This document shows positions 33,652 through 42,773 of a stretch of DNA of 64,000 nt, in pieces; the first letter of the stretch is position 1, and every line of letters begins with the position of its first letter. This stretch comes from Hwanghaeella sp964350445. GTDB taxonomy: Bacteria; Pseudomonadota; Alphaproteobacteria; UBA8366; Aestuariispiraceae. The stretch is from NCBI GenBank assembly GCA_964350445.1, contig CAYGKA010000002.1:1-64000 (forward strand), given 5' to 3'. Both the position numbers and the translations under genes were made by a program. The notes beneath the pieces were generated by a model. That model searched no databases. It was not told the DNA's origin and saw nothing but the letters and a program-made list of their open reading frames with translations.

Positions 33652-34038
33652 ATGTTCGACGCACAAATCACTTTCCTTTACGCCGCCGACCTGGACCGCG
33701 CCGCAGCGTTCTACGGCGAAACGCTGGGCCTGCCCCTGGTCTTGGTGCAACCCGCCGGTTGCCGTCTCTACCGAACCGGCACGGGGTCCCTTATCGGCCT
33801 CTGCGCCGCGCGGGAAGACAAGCAACCCGGCGGCCAAGGCGTGGTGCTCTGCCTGGTGACACAGGACGTCGACCGTTGGCACGGGCTTTTATCCGGTTCC
33901 GGGGTGCCGTGCGACGGCCCGCCGCGCCTGAACGACACATACGGGATCTACCATTTCTATTTCAACGATCCTGACGGTTACCTTCTGGAGATACAGCGTT
34001 TCGAAGACCCGGATTGGGAGGGCCCAGCGGTTGGTTGA
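33652..34038 (+). CDS. VOC/glyoxalase superfamily protein
   Basis: 128 residues from ATG 33652. ATG 33628 is in frame, but only the later start has an AGGA-type ribosome-binding site. It shows the vicinal-oxygen-chelate pattern: a beta strand ending in LYAADLDRAAAFYGETLGLPLV, a middle strand region, and the C-terminal YFNDPDGYLLEIQRFEDPDW with a conserved Glu metal ligand. Members include glyoxalases, dioxygenases and antibiotic-resistance proteins, so the reaction is unknown. Its 3' end overlaps the start of the YaiI-family gene by 8 bases, implying translational coupling. Confidence 0.85.
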   Translation: MFDAQITFLYAADLDRAAAFYGETLGLPLVLVQPAGCRLYRTGTGSLIGLCAAREDKQPGGQGVVLCLVTQDVDRWHGLLSGSGVPCDGPPRLNDTYGIYHFYFNDPDGYLLEIQRFEDPDWEGPAVG

Positions 34039-34498
34039 GATATATGTGGACGCCGATGCCTGTCCCGTGAAGGACGAAACCGAACGGGTCGCCACGCGGC
34101 ATGGTTTGAAGATCTATATGGTCAGCGACGGCGGCCTTCGGCCCCGACCCGACCCGATGGTAGAGATCGTGGTTGTCGCCCAGGGGGCGGACGCCGCCGA
34201 CGACTGGATCGCGGACCGTATCGGCCCGGCGGATATCTGTGTCACCAACGATATTCCCTTGGCCGCCCGATGCCTTGAACAAGGAGCCTTTGCCCTGAAA
34301 CCGAATGGCGAAGCCTTCACGCCGTCCGGCATCGGCATGGCTCTGGCGACGCGTGAACTCATGCAAGGCCTGCGCGAGACCGGCGCCATTACCGGCGGTC
34401 CCCCGCCGTTTGCCAAGAAGGACCGGTCTGCCTTTCTGAACAGACTGGAAACCACGGTGCAAGCGGCATTGCGGCAGGGGCCCAACACCTTGAAGTGA
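34031..34498 (+). CDS. YaiI/YqxD family (DUF188) protein
   Basis: 155 residues. The N-terminal VDADACPVKDE is the hallmark of the YaiI/YqxD (DUF188) family, with a PIN-like fold, followed by VSDGGLRPRPDP, the DAADDWIADRIGPADICVTNDIPLAARCLEQGA segment and the C-terminal RGPPPFAKKDRSAFLNRL region. The start is TTG 34031: a GGGAGGG sequence lies exactly 8 bases upstream, inside the VOC gene. A nuclease-like fold is suggested but activity is not established for the family. It overlaps the previous gene by 8 bases. Confidence 0.93.
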   Translation: MVEIYVDADACPVKDETERVATRHGLKIYMVSDGGLRPRPDPMVEIVVVAQGADAADDWIADRIGPADICVTNDIPLAARCLEQGAFALKPNGEAFTPSGIGMALATRELMQGLRETGAITGGPPPFAKKDRSAFLNRLETTVQAALRQGPNTLK

Positions 34499-34655
34499 AT
34501 TCCCGGCCGATTCCTGCCGAAAACCCAGGCCGGGCGTTTACCCCGCCAGCCTGCCGTTGTATTGCATGGCGGCGGTCGATACGCGCCTTGCAAATGCGAT
34601 TTTTGGAGTGGGCTCAAGGTCCGAAGCGAGAGTTCAGGAGCGGTCCGGTACGACT

Positions 34656-35198
34656 ATGGTAAAGCGGCTCAATTTCCAGTCTCTAAGTTCCTTCGCTCAG
34701 GGACGCGCGCTTGTGAATGACGCCATGAGCCGCCGCCCCCCGACGTCCATCGACCTTGAAGAGGCGCTGAAACTCGCGGAAATGCAGGATCAACACCGGA
34801 AACTGACAGAAATATCCGACGACGGCATCATCGATTGGACCAAATTCGACATCACCGATTTCGGCCCCGTCATGCCGTCGATGGCCATACTGGACAGCAT
34901 TCCGGACGACGCCGGCAACCCGGACTTCCAATACGGTTATGTCGGCGAGTCGATCAACGAGATCGCCCAGCGGCCGCTGAAGGGGTTGCGTTTGAGCGAG
35001 GTTCTTGTGGGCGCGGCGAAAGACGAGATCATCGAGGAATATGCCGCCGCCCTGAACGGCGGCAAGCCGCGCGCATCTGTCGGCCGGGTCACCATTTCAG
35101 ACTACATGGACTGGGTCCAATACCTGCGATTGCTCTACCCCGTCCGCCGCGACGGTCAGGTCAACCGCATTCTGCTCTTCATGCTCTACGCGCTTTAG
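34656..35198 (+). CDS. PAS-domain protein (PAS_5-type, alphaproteobacterial)
   Basis: 180 residues from ATG 34656, the best start by frame content, although the nearest AGGAG is 15 bases away. It has the features of the alphaproteobacterial PAS_5 group: ISDDGIIDWTKFDITDFGPVMPSMAILDSIP, then DFQYGYVGESINEIAQRPLKGLRLSEVL, DEIIEEYAAALNGGKPRASVGRV, YLRLLYPVRRDGQVNRILLFMLY. There is no effector domain, so it is a stand-alone sensory module of unknown ligand. It is transcribed alone, convergent with pmbA. The 157-base spacer upstream holds no gene. Confidence 0.8.
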   Translation: MVKRLNFQSLSSFAQGRALVNDAMSRRPPTSIDLEEALKLAEMQDQHRKLTEISDDGIIDWTKFDITDFGPVMPSMAILDSIPDDAGNPDFQYGYVGESINEIAQRPLKGLRLSEVLVGAAKDEIIEEYAAALNGGKPRASVGRVTISDYMDWVQYLRLLYPVRRDGQVNRILLFMLYAL

Positions 35199-35220
35199 CC
35201 GCGCATTACCGGTTGGTATG

Positions 35221-36564
35221 CTACTGTCCGGCGACCGTCATCCCGTCGATCCGCACGGTCGGCGCGTTGGTCGCATGCAGAAATTCAAGGTCGTCGGCCG
35301 CGGTCATCCGCATGAACATGTCCTTCAGATTACCCGCGATGGTCATTTCATTAACGGGATAGGCAATCTCTCCATTCTCGATCCAGAAGCCCGAGGCACC
35401 GCGGCTGTAGTCCCCGGTAATGCCGTTGACACCCATCCCCATCAGACTTGTCACGTAGAACCCGGACGTGATGTCGGAAATCAGTTCCTTCCGGCTCACC
35501 GTGCCGGCGGCCAGATGAACGTTGGTCGTCGACGGCGACGGCGGCGAGGACGTTCCCCGCGCGGCCCGACCGGTCGATTCCAGGCTCAACTGCCGCGCCG
35601 TATGCAGATCGAGTATCCAGGTTTGCAGCACGCCGTCTTTGACAAGCGCCATCGGCGCATTGGCGAGGCCCTCCGCGTCGAAAGGCTTGGATGCCAACCC
35701 GCGCACCCGGTGCGGATCGTCCATGATGGTCAAGGTGGTGCTCATGACCTGCTCGCCCATCTTTTCCTTCAGGAAACTGGTGCCGCGGGCGATTGAGGTT
35801 CCGTTGATCGCGGAGGTGAGATGGCGCACGAGGCTGGGCGACATCCGCGGGTCGAACACCACCGGCAGGGCCTTGGTCACGCCCTTCCGCGGATTGAGTT
35901 TGGCGATGGCCCGCTCACCGGCCGAGCGTCCGATCTCTTCCGGCGCCCGCAAGTCCGATCCGTGCACGGTGCTGCTGTAATCGTAGTCGGTTTCCATGCC
36001 GGTGCCTTCGCCGGCCAGCACGGAAACGCCGATTCCGTGCCGCGACCCTTTATAGCCGCCGACGAAACCGTTGCTGGCAGCAAGATAAATGTCCCAGCGG
36101 CTCCATTCCGCGCTCGCCCCGTCTGAATTGCTCACGCCGGCCACCGCGAGCGCAGCATCTTCCGCCGCCCGCGCGCGTTCGATCAGGTCCTCAGCACCCG
36201 GTTCGGACGGGTCGAACAGGTCCAGGTTCATTTTCGTCCGGTCGGTCAATTGATCCGGATCGGCAAGTCCGCAATAGGCGTCGTCTGGAACGGCGCGCGC
36301 CATGGTGACAGCGCGCGACACCAACTCGTCCAGCGCGTCGGGCGCCCAGTCGTTCGACGACACGACGGCCTGTTTCTTTCCGACGATCACCCGCAGTCCC
36401 AAGTCGTGACTTTCGGAACGCTCCAGCGACTCGACCTTGCCCAGCCGTTGCGTGTGCGACACGGACGTGCCGGCCGCGGCAACCGCGTCGGCCTGATCGG
36501 CGCCGGATTTGATCGCCTTGGCGATAAGGTCGGAAAGCAAATTACGGGGGTCGGCCGAACTCAT
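35221..36564 (-). CDS. pmbA: Metalloprotease PmbA/TldE
   Basis: 447 residues from ATG 36564 (the upstream extension to 36639 is not conserved-like). It follows the TldD/PmbA family. TldE/PmbA pairs with TldD to form a heterodimeric protease that digests unfolded peptides such as the microcin B17 leader and CcdA. The C-terminal domain shows LDLHTARQLSLESTGRAARGTSSPPSPSTTNVHLAAGT and GFYVTSLMGMGVNGITGDYSRGASGFWIENGEIAYPVNEMTIAGN, characteristic of TldE. The HExxxH zinc motif belongs to TldD and is not expected here. tldD is not in this window. The gene is immediately upstream of the hypothetical gene/purD block on the opposite flank and reads leftward. Confidence 0.9.
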   Translation of the reverse strand: MSSADPRNLLSDLIAKAIKSGADQADAVAAAGTSVSHTQRLGKVESLERSESHDLGLRVIVGKKQAVVSSNDWAPDALDELVSRAVTMARAVPDDAYCGLADPDQLTDRTKMNLDLFDPSEPGAEDLIERARAAEDAALAVAGVSNSDGASAEWSRWDIYLAASNGFVGGYKGSRHGIGVSVLAGEGTGMETDYDYSSTVHGSDLRAPEEIGRSAGERAIAKLNPRKGVTKALPVVFDPRMSPSLVRHLTSAINGTSIARGTSFLKEKMGEQVMSTTLTIMDDPHRVRGLASKPFDAEGLANAPMALVKDGVLQTWILDLHTARQLSLESTGRAARGTSSPPSPSTTNVHLAAGTVSRKELISDITSGFYVTSLMGMGVNGITGDYSRGASGFWIENGEIAYPVNEMTIAGNLKDMFMRMTAADDLEFLHATNAPTVRIDGMTVAGQ

Positions 36565-36700
36565 GGACGCTTCTTCCTCCGAGGGGACTGTGATGTGGCA
36601 GCGGCTATCCGCTGACGTTGATGTGCCTACCGATGACATAAGGGGAAACCGGCGGCGGGAAAAGACTTGCCTGACAATATAGGGCGGCCGATTGAAACCG

Positions 36701-37012
36701 CTACCGGAACAGATCGCTCAGGAAACCCGGGGAGGGCAGCCCCTTGGACTCCTGGCCGATCCCCATGATGGCGATGAAGGTGATCGCGGCAATACCGATG
36801 GCCGCCATCACGATTTGTATGCGCGTCCGGCGCAGTATCGGTTCCAAATCCGGCATGTCATCCGGGTCCTGGTCCGTCTCCCTTTTCACCCGGCGCTCGA
36901 ACTTTTCCTCTCTGAACCGCTTCCGATTGACGAACTTGAAAAGGATCATCAGGCCCAACATGACAAGGCCGACGATCCACAAGGTATCCGCCAATTGGGG
37001 GTCGAAGGTCAT
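36701..37012 (-). CDS. Small two-helix membrane protein
   Basis: A 103-residue protein with two hydrophobic segments (about residues 9-25 and 68-86), separated by a highly charged Arg/Lys/Glu/Asp linker. No known domain is recognised. It overlaps purD by 4 bases in the ATGA configuration, which strongly implies translational coupling to purD. The start ATG and the clean overlap support that it is a true gene. Function unknown. Confidence 0.7.
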   Translation of the reverse strand: MTFDPQLADTLWIVGLVMLGLMILFKFVNRKRFREEKFERRVKRETDQDPDDMPDLEPILRRTRIQIVMAAIGIAAITFIAIMGIGQESKGLPSPGFLSDLFR

Positions 37013-38295
37013 CCACGCTCCCGCTGCACCGCGCGCCAGCCAATATCACGCCGGCAAAAACCCTGTGGCCAGGCGATGCGATCGACAACGCCATAGGCCC
37101 GCGTCCGGGCTTCGGACACCGATTGCCCCCGCGCCGTGACGCTGAGTACCCGCCCGCCCGCAGCCAGCAATGCACCGTCGTCGCCCCTGGCGGTTCCGGC
37201 GTGGAAGACCAGGACGTCTTCGTCCCCTTCCGTTGCCTCCTCGACCCCCTGGATCACTGTGCCTTTCTCGTACCCGCCGGGATAGCCTTGCGATGCCATG
37301 ACGACGGAAACGGCCGCCTCGTCGTACCAACGCAGGTCAAAGGCGGAGAGAACGCCGTCTGCCGAGGCGATCAGGGCCGGCGCAAGGTCGGACATCAGGC
37401 GCATCATCAGCACCTGGCATTCCGGATCGCCGAAACGCACGTTGAATTCGATCAGCCTGGGCCCATCCTTGGTAATCATCAGCCCCAGGAACAAGACGCC
37501 CTTATAGGGAGCGCCTTCAGCTGCCATGGCGGCCATGGTCGGTTCCAGGATTTCCTTGCGGATGCGCTCCTCAATCTCGGGCGTGCAGACCGGCGCGGGG
37601 GAATAGGCCCCCATCCCACCCGTATTCGGGCCCGCGTCACCGTCATAGGCGGCCTTGTGGTCCTGCGCCGAGGCGAGTGGCAGGGCCGACTTCCCGTCGC
37701 AAAGGGCGAAATAGGAAAGCTCCTCGCCCTCCATGAATTCCTCGATCACGAGTTCTTCGCCCGCGGCACCGAATTTGCCGCCGGTCATGGCCTCGTCTAT
37801 GGCCTTGAACGCTTCCTCGACCGTCTGGGCGACGGTGACGCCCTTCCCCGCCGCCAGTCCGTCGGTCTTCACGACGATCGGCGCGCCCTGCGCCTGAACA
37901 TAGGCGCGGGCTTCGTCACGGTCCGTGAAGCGGCGATAATCCGCGGTCGGAATGCCATACCGGCGGCAGACATCCTTCATATACCCTTTGGAGCCTTCCA
38001 GGCGCGCTGCCGCGGCGCTGGGCCCAAAGGCCTTCACACCCGCTTCGTTCAACCGGTCGACAACGCCCGCGACAAGCGGATCCTCCGGCCCGACCACGAC
38101 GAAGTCGATCGCCTCCTTGGCGACGAACTCAAGGATGCCAGCGATATCCATGGCCTGGATCGGAACGCAGGTCGCATCCTGGGCGATCCCCGCATTGCCG
38201 GGCGCGCAGAAAATCGCGTCGCACAAGGGCGACGCCGCCAGCGTCCAACACAAGGCGTGTTCGCGTCCGCCCGATCCAATAACCAAAATCCTCAC
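37009..38295 (-). CDS. purD: Phosphoribosylamine-glycine ligase PurD
   Basis: 428 residues, GTG start. An ATP-grasp enzyme of purine synthesis that joins glycine to phosphoribosylamine. The N-terminal MRILVIGSGGREHALCW is the signature of PurD. The ATP-grasp core includes PIVVKTDGLAAGKGV and EGEELSYFALCDG, the substrate loop is AQDHKAAYDGDAGPNTGGMGAYSPAP, and the C-terminus has RFGDPECQVLMMRL. Length is normal (about 425). It ends by overlapping the small membrane-protein gene (ATGA). The 222-base spacer to the divergent xseA holds no other gene. Confidence 0.97.
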   Translation of the reverse strand: MRILVIGSGGREHALCWTLAASPLCDAIFCAPGNAGIAQDATCVPIQAMDIAGILEFVAKEAIDFVVVGPEDPLVAGVVDRLNEAGVKAFGPSAAAARLEGSKGYMKDVCRRYGIPTADYRRFTDRDEARAYVQAQGAPIVVKTDGLAAGKGVTVAQTVEEAFKAIDEAMTGGKFGAAGEELVIEEFMEGEELSYFALCDGKSALPLASAQDHKAAYDGDAGPNTGGMGAYSPAPVCTPEIEERIRKEILEPTMAAMAAEGAPYKGVLFLGLMITKDGPRLIEFNVRFGDPECQVLMMRLMSDLAPALIASADGVLSAFDLRWYDEAAVSVVMASQGYPGGYEKGTVIQGVEEATEGDEDVLVFHAGTARGDDGALLAAGGRVLSVTARGQSVSEARTRAYGVVDRIAWPQGFCRRDIGWRAVQRERG

Positions 38296-38517
38296 GCGCC
38301 TACTCTCCTCTGCACCTTCGCTCCGACACCCTTTTGCCGGGGCTGCGCACCATACCGAAACACACCCCTGCTATGCCAGCCCATAGACCGTACACACAGC
38401 CAATTGCATATCCGTGACCGAGGCTTTCCCATCCGATCACTCCGATCCCTTGGCATCGCCCGTGAATCCCAGGCACACTGGCGGGCGCGAAACAAAGGCT
38501 TCGAAACACCCAATCCG

Positions 38518-40059
38518 ATGAGCGACAGTCAGCAAAAACCCTCGGACCGGCCCGGCGACAATACGCCGGAATTCAGTGTTTCCGAAATATCGGGCATCCT
38601 GAAACGCATGGTGGAGCAGAATTTCTCCCATGTCCGGGTACGGGGAGAGATATCGGGCTTCAAACGCGCGGGATCGGGCCATCTTTATATGGCGCTGAAG
38701 GACGACCAGGCCGTGATCGACGGCGTTTGCTGGCGCAGCACCGCGCAGCGTCTATCGGTGGAGCCGGAAGACGGGCTGGAAGTCATCGTCACCGGCAAGC
38801 TCACCACCTATCCTGGCCGCAGCAAATACCAGATCGTCATCGAGTCGATGGAACATGCGGGTGAAGGCGCGCTTCTGAAACTGCTGGAGGAGCGGAAGAA
38901 GCGGCTGGAAGCGGAAGGCCTTTTCGATCCGGCCCACAAGAAGCCGATCCCCTTCCTGCCGGATGTCATCGGCGTGGTCACATCCCCCACCGGGGCTGTG
39001 ATCCGAGATATCCTGCACCGGTTGCGCGACCGCTTTCCCAGCCACGTGCTGCTTTGGCCTGTTTTGGTCCAGGGTGACGGCGCGGCGGAACAGGTCGCGG
39101 CCGCCATCCGTGGCTTCAACCGCATCGAACCGGGCGGTGCCGTGCCGCGCCCGGACCTGCTGATCGTCGCCCGCGGCGGCGGCAGCCTGGAAGATTTGTG
39201 GGCCTTCAACGAAGAAGTGGTCGCCCGCGCCGCAGCGGAAAGCGATATTCCCCTGATTTCCGCCGTGGGCCATGAAACCGACGTTACGCTGATAGATTTC
39301 GTTTCCGACCGGCGCGCACCGACGCCGACAGCCGCCGCCGAAATGGCGGTTCCGGTGCGGCGTGACCTGATCGCGGACCTGCTGGACAGGGAACGCCGCA
39401 TGATTGGATCCTGGACCCGGTATACCGACCGGGCGGCGATGCAGCTCGACGGCCTTGGCCGGGGCCTGCCCGATCCTCGATCGCTACTGGATACGGCGAC
39501 CCAGCGCCTGGACGACGCCTCCGAGCGGCAGACCAATGCGATGCGCAACCTGCTGCGGCATGAAAACCAGGCTCTTTCCGGGATCGCCGCGCGCCTGCGC
39601 AGCCCGCGCCAGGTGCTCGACGCGCAAGGCGAGCGGCTGGCCCAACTGGCCGACCGCCTGGCCGGAGCGTCCAAGCGGCGTGTCGCCGCCGAGCATGACC
39701 GCTTCGGGCGAACCGAATTCGGTGCCAGGCTGGGCAAGGCATTGACCCGCAGGCTACGGGAAAACGCGACGGCGCTGGACCAATTGGGGCGGCGGCTGGA
39801 AAGCGTATCCTACAAGAACATACTCGACCGTGGATTTGCCGTGGTTCGGGATGCCGCGGGCGCCCCCCTCTCCAAAGGCGCCGGCTTGGCACCAGGCACC
39901 GCCATATCCATCGAGTTTTCCGATAGCGGAGAAGACGCGCGTGTCCCGGCAACGGTTGGCGATGGCACTCAAACCGGCCGGAAACAAACGGCCGCGAAAC
40001 CGAAACCCGCGCCACGCAAACCAACCGGCGCTGAACCTAAACAGGGGACGCTGCTGTGA
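38518..40059 (+). CDS. xseA: Exodeoxyribonuclease VII large subunit XseA
   Basis: 513 residues from ATG 38518. The open frame continues far upstream, but that part is a shadow of purD on the other strand. XseA with XseB degrades single-stranded DNA. The N-terminal OB-fold domain (about 20-115: VSEISGILKRMVEQNFSHVRVRGEISGF) is followed by the catalytic domain with VITSPTGAVIRDI-type and RGGGSLEDLWAFNEE motifs and the GHETDVTLIDFVSDRRAPTPTAAAE segment, then a coiled-coil (about 280-440). A low-complexity Lys/Pro/Ala tail ends the protein. The stop overlaps the M23 gene GTG start, so they are co-translated. Confidence 0.97.
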   Translation: MSDSQQKPSDRPGDNTPEFSVSEISGILKRMVEQNFSHVRVRGEISGFKRAGSGHLYMALKDDQAVIDGVCWRSTAQRLSVEPEDGLEVIVTGKLTTYPGRSKYQIVIESMEHAGEGALLKLLEERKKRLEAEGLFDPAHKKPIPFLPDVIGVVTSPTGAVIRDILHRLRDRFPSHVLLWPVLVQGDGAAEQVAAAIRGFNRIEPGGAVPRPDLLIVARGGGSLEDLWAFNEEVVARAAAESDIPLISAVGHETDVTLIDFVSDRRAPTPTAAAEMAVPVRRDLIADLLDRERRMIGSWTRYTDRAAMQLDGLGRGLPDPRSLLDTATQRLDDASERQTNAMRNLLRHENQALSGIAARLRSPRQVLDAQGERLAQLADRLAGASKRRVAAEHDRFGRTEFGARLGKALTRRLRENATALDQLGRRLESVSYKNILDRGFAVVRDAAGAPLSKGAGLAPGTAISIEFSDSGEDARVPATVGDGTQTGRKQTAAKPKPAPRKPTGAEPKQGTLL

Positions 40060-40868
40060 GGTTCCTCGCTCCACTTGTCGTCCTGTTCATGATCGCCGCC
40101 ATCCCGGCACATGCCGACAGAACCGCCCTGAACGGCGTCTTTTCCCAGGGCGGCATGGTAATCGGCCAAACCGAGCCGGGGGCCACCGTCCGTTTCGACG
40201 GCCGGGTGCTTCGTGTCTCACCCGACGGCGCCTTCGTTTTCGGCTTCCACAGGGATGATCCGCCCGAGATGTCCCTCACGATCGACTACCCGGATAAGAC
40301 CGGCGAGGCGATCGCGCTGAAAATCGAACAACGCAGCTATGCCATTCAACGCATCGACGGGTTGCCGCAAAAGAAGGTCACCCCGCCGCCCGAAGTTATC
40401 GAGCGTATCCAGCGTGAAGCCGCCGCCGTGCGGGAAGCCCGCGCTAGGGACAGTGCTGTGGAAGAGTTTCTGAACGGGTTTCTCTGGCCCGTCGACGGGC
40501 CGATCTCCGGCGTTTACGGCAGCCAAAGGGTTCTGAACGGGACGCCGCGCCAGCCGCATTATGGCGTCGATGTCGCGGCGCCTGTGGGAACGCCTGTCAT
40601 TGCGCCCGCCGCCGGCACCGTCTCCTTCGCCGATCCGGACCTGTACTATTCAGGCGGCACATTGATGATCGACCACGGCCACGGCCTCGCCTCTGCCTTC
40701 CTGCATATGCACAGTGTCGATGTTACAGAAGGCCAATGGGTGGCGCGCGGCCAGAGGATCGGCACTGTCGGCGCGACCGGCCGGGTCACCGGCGCCCATC
40801 TGGATTGGCGGGTGAACTGGTTCGAGAAACGCCTCGACCCTCAGTTGCTTACCATAGTGAAGCAATAA
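40056..40868 (+). CDS. M23 family metallopeptidase (LytM domain), exported
   Basis: 270 residues from GTG 40056, overlapping the xseA stop. A signal peptide (MRFLAPLVVLFMIAAIPAHA) should send it to the periplasm. An N-terminal beta domain (about 25-120) precedes the LytM domain, with HxxxD at HYGVD and HMHS. The final motif reads GAHLDWRVNWF, where most M23 enzymes have HLH. An Asp at the second His position could be a subfamily trait, and I recall similar HLDW endings in alphaproteobacterial members. It is likely a cell-wall endopeptidase or a LytM-type regulator. It is the second M23 gene of the window. Confidence 0.88.
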   Translation: MRFLAPLVVLFMIAAIPAHADRTALNGVFSQGGMVIGQTEPGATVRFDGRVLRVSPDGAFVFGFHRDDPPEMSLTIDYPDKTGEAIALKIEQRSYAIQRIDGLPQKKVTPPPEVIERIQREAAAVREARARDSAVEEFLNGFLWPVDGPISGVYGSQRVLNGTPRQPHYGVDVAAPVGTPVIAPAAGTVSFADPDLYYSGGTLMIDHGHGLASAFLHMHSVDVTEGQWVARGQRIGTVGATGRVTGAHLDWRVNWFEKRLDPQLLTIVKQ

Positions 40869-40881
40869 ACGGACGGCGCTT

Positions 40882-41787
40882 TCAGTCCGGCCAACGGCGG
40901 TGAAGCCAGAACCATTGTTCCGGCCGTTCCCTGACCCATTCCTCTATCAGCGCGTTGATCCGGGTCAGCAATATCCTGACATCTTGCTTGCGATTTCCCG
41001 TTTCGGGGAATTCCAAAGGCGGATAAATGGTCAGCCGGAAACGGACATTCGGCAGCCGCTCGATCCGAACCGGTATCAAGGGGCAATTGAAGCGCAAGGC
41101 CAAGTCGGCCGGCGCGGTGGGCGTCATCGCGTCCCGCCCGAAGAAAGGAATTGGTACGCCTTCGTTCAGCTTCTGATCGACAAGAAGCCCGATGGGATAG
41201 CCTTCCTTCAAAGTTGAAAGAATCCGCCGCGCATTGGCGCCGCCCTTGGGAATGATATCCCGACAGAAACGCCCGCGTATTTTTCGGAACAGATAATCGA
41301 CGATCGGGATCGACGCCGTTCTATACACGTTGACCATCGGAGCGCCACGATGTGCTGGCACGAGACTGCCGATTTCCCAATTCCCCATATGGGCCGATAC
41401 CGCAATGAACGGACCGCCATCGGCGATCACCTTGTTCATGATGTCCTCGCCGACGATTTCGACCCGGGAATTGGGTCCGAGCGTCGGAATAAGGTCCACT
41501 TGCCCCCATTCACCGGCCCCGCGGCCGAGATTGTCCCAAACGGCCGTGACCATGCGGTCCAGCTCCGCCTGGGTCATATCGGGGAAGCAATTCATCAGGT
41601 TCCGCCGCGCGACTTTGTCCGCGCGCAAGAACGGGCCGACAGTTCGGAACACCCGAGAGCCGAATGCCGATGCCCAGGTGATCGGGATATAACGGCAGAT
41701 CAGAAACAAGAGCCCTATAAACAGCCCCTGCACCGGATAAAGAAGGAAACGCCTCGTAAAGCGTTTAACCGGGCCACGCTCAGCCAT
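40882..41787 (-). CDS. Lipid A lauroyl/acyl acyltransferase (LpxL/HtrB family)
   Basis: 301 residues with an N-terminal hydrophobic anchor (about 15-40) and the lysophospholipid-type acyltransferase motif HxxxxE as HMGNWE (about 133-138). A GVPIPFFGRDAMTPTAPADLALRFNCPLIPVRIER region follows. This family adds secondary acyl chains to Kdo2-lipid IVA. It ends next to the M23 gene and starts 8 bases inside the end of lpxK. The order acyltransferase, lpxK, waaA, DUF374, msbA forms a compact lipid A/LPS operon. Which acyl position it modifies is not clear. Confidence 0.9.
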   Translation of the reverse strand: MAERGPVKRFTRRFLLYPVQGLFIGLLFLICRYIPITWASAFGSRVFRTVGPFLRADKVARRNLMNCFPDMTQAELDRMVTAVWDNLGRGAGEWGQVDLIPTLGPNSRVEIVGEDIMNKVIADGGPFIAVSAHMGNWEIGSLVPAHRGAPMVNVYRTASIPIVDYLFRKIRGRFCRDIIPKGGANARRILSTLKEGYPIGLLVDQKLNEGVPIPFFGRDAMTPTAPADLALRFNCPLIPVRIERLPNVRFRLTIYPPLEFPETGNRKQDVRILLTRINALIEEWVRERPEQWFWLHRRWPD

Positions 41788-42760
41788 GACCCAACACCCG
41801 ATCGATCAGCTCTTTCGGCAATCCCTTGTTCACAAATTCCACGGCAACGTTCAAAACTTTCACTCTCCCGGCAAATTCCTGCGGGAGCCTTACGTGATCC
41901 TTGGCCGTGGTGACAAGACTTGCCTTGCGGGATGCCGCTTCAGCAATCAGTCGGTCCAGATCCTCCCGCGTATACACGAAATGGTCCGGAAAAGGATGTT
42001 CGGCAAGGACGTTCACGCCGATGGAACGCAGCGTCGCGAAAAACTTCTGCGGCAAACCGATCCCTGCGAAAGCCACGCACTTTGTTCCTGCCGCCAAGGA
42101 TTCCAGGGATTCCGGCTGTAAATAGGCTTCCGCCACCGGCACGGTTTTGGGAATGCGCCCGGCTACACCCGCGTCGTCATGACCCATCACGATGACGGTA
42201 TCCGCCCGCTGCATCGCCGACGCCAAGCCCTCACGCAACGGTCCGGCAGGCATCACGCACCCATTTCCGAACCCGAACCCGCCATCCACGACGACGACCG
42301 AAAAATCCTTGTGCAGCGTGGGGTTCTGAAACCCGTCATCCAACAGGATCAAAGCGGCGCCATCGGCAGCCGCGGCCCGCGCTCCGGCGACCCTGTCTTT
42401 CGCGACCCAGGTGGCGGCATGCGCGGCGATCAGCAAGGGTTCGTCGCCTACCTCACTCGCCCTGTGGCGGTCCGGCTCGACCTTGACCGGTCCCGCCAGG
42501 CTTCCACCATACCCGCGGCTGACCACCGCGGCCTTGATGCCCATGGATTGCGCCACATCAGCGAGTGCGATGACCACCGGCGTCTTTCCGGTTCCCCCCG
42601 CTGTGACATTCCCGACGCACAGGACCGGCACGCCGACCCGCACCGGCTTCGTCATGCGGATACGCAAACTTGCGCCGGCGCCGTAAATCAACGCCAAGGG
42701 CATCAGCAAGGCGGCCTTCAAACCGCCTTTCCCCTTTTGCCAGAACCCGGGCGCTTTCAC
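41780..42760 (-). CDS. lpxK: Tetraacyldisaccharide 4'-kinase LpxK
   Basis: 326 residues, GTG start. LpxK phosphorylates lipid IVA precursor at the 4' position at the inner membrane. The P-loop-like segment GNVTAGGTGKTPVVIALA and the Walker-type region DGAALILLDDGFQNPTLHKDFSVVVVDGGFGFGNGCVMPAGPLREGL are characteristic. An N-terminal hydrophobic segment anchors it. It overlaps the acyltransferase start by 8 bases, and waaA lies 14 bases upstream. Length is normal. Confidence 0.95.
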   Translation of the reverse strand: MKAPGFWQKGKGGLKAALLMPLALIYGAGASLRIRMTKPVRVGVPVLCVGNVTAGGTGKTPVVIALADVAQSMGIKAAVVSRGYGGSLAGPVKVEPDRHRASEVGDEPLLIAAHAATWVAKDRVAGARAAAADGAALILLDDGFQNPTLHKDFSVVVVDGGFGFGNGCVMPAGPLREGLASAMQRADTVIVMGHDDAGVAGRIPKTVPVAEAYLQPESLESLAAGTKCVAFAGIGLPQKFFATLRSIGVNVLAEHPFPDHFVYTREDLDRLIAEAASRKASLVTTAKDHVRLPQEFAGRVKVLNVAVEFVNKGLPKELIDRVLGHG

Positions 42761-42773
42761 CGGCCGCCCCCCA

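Noticed and set aside
37123..38517. A long open frame on the plus strand upstream of and joined to xseA
   Set aside because: It lies antisense to purD, whose motifs are all conserved. Homology to XseA begins only at ATG 38518.
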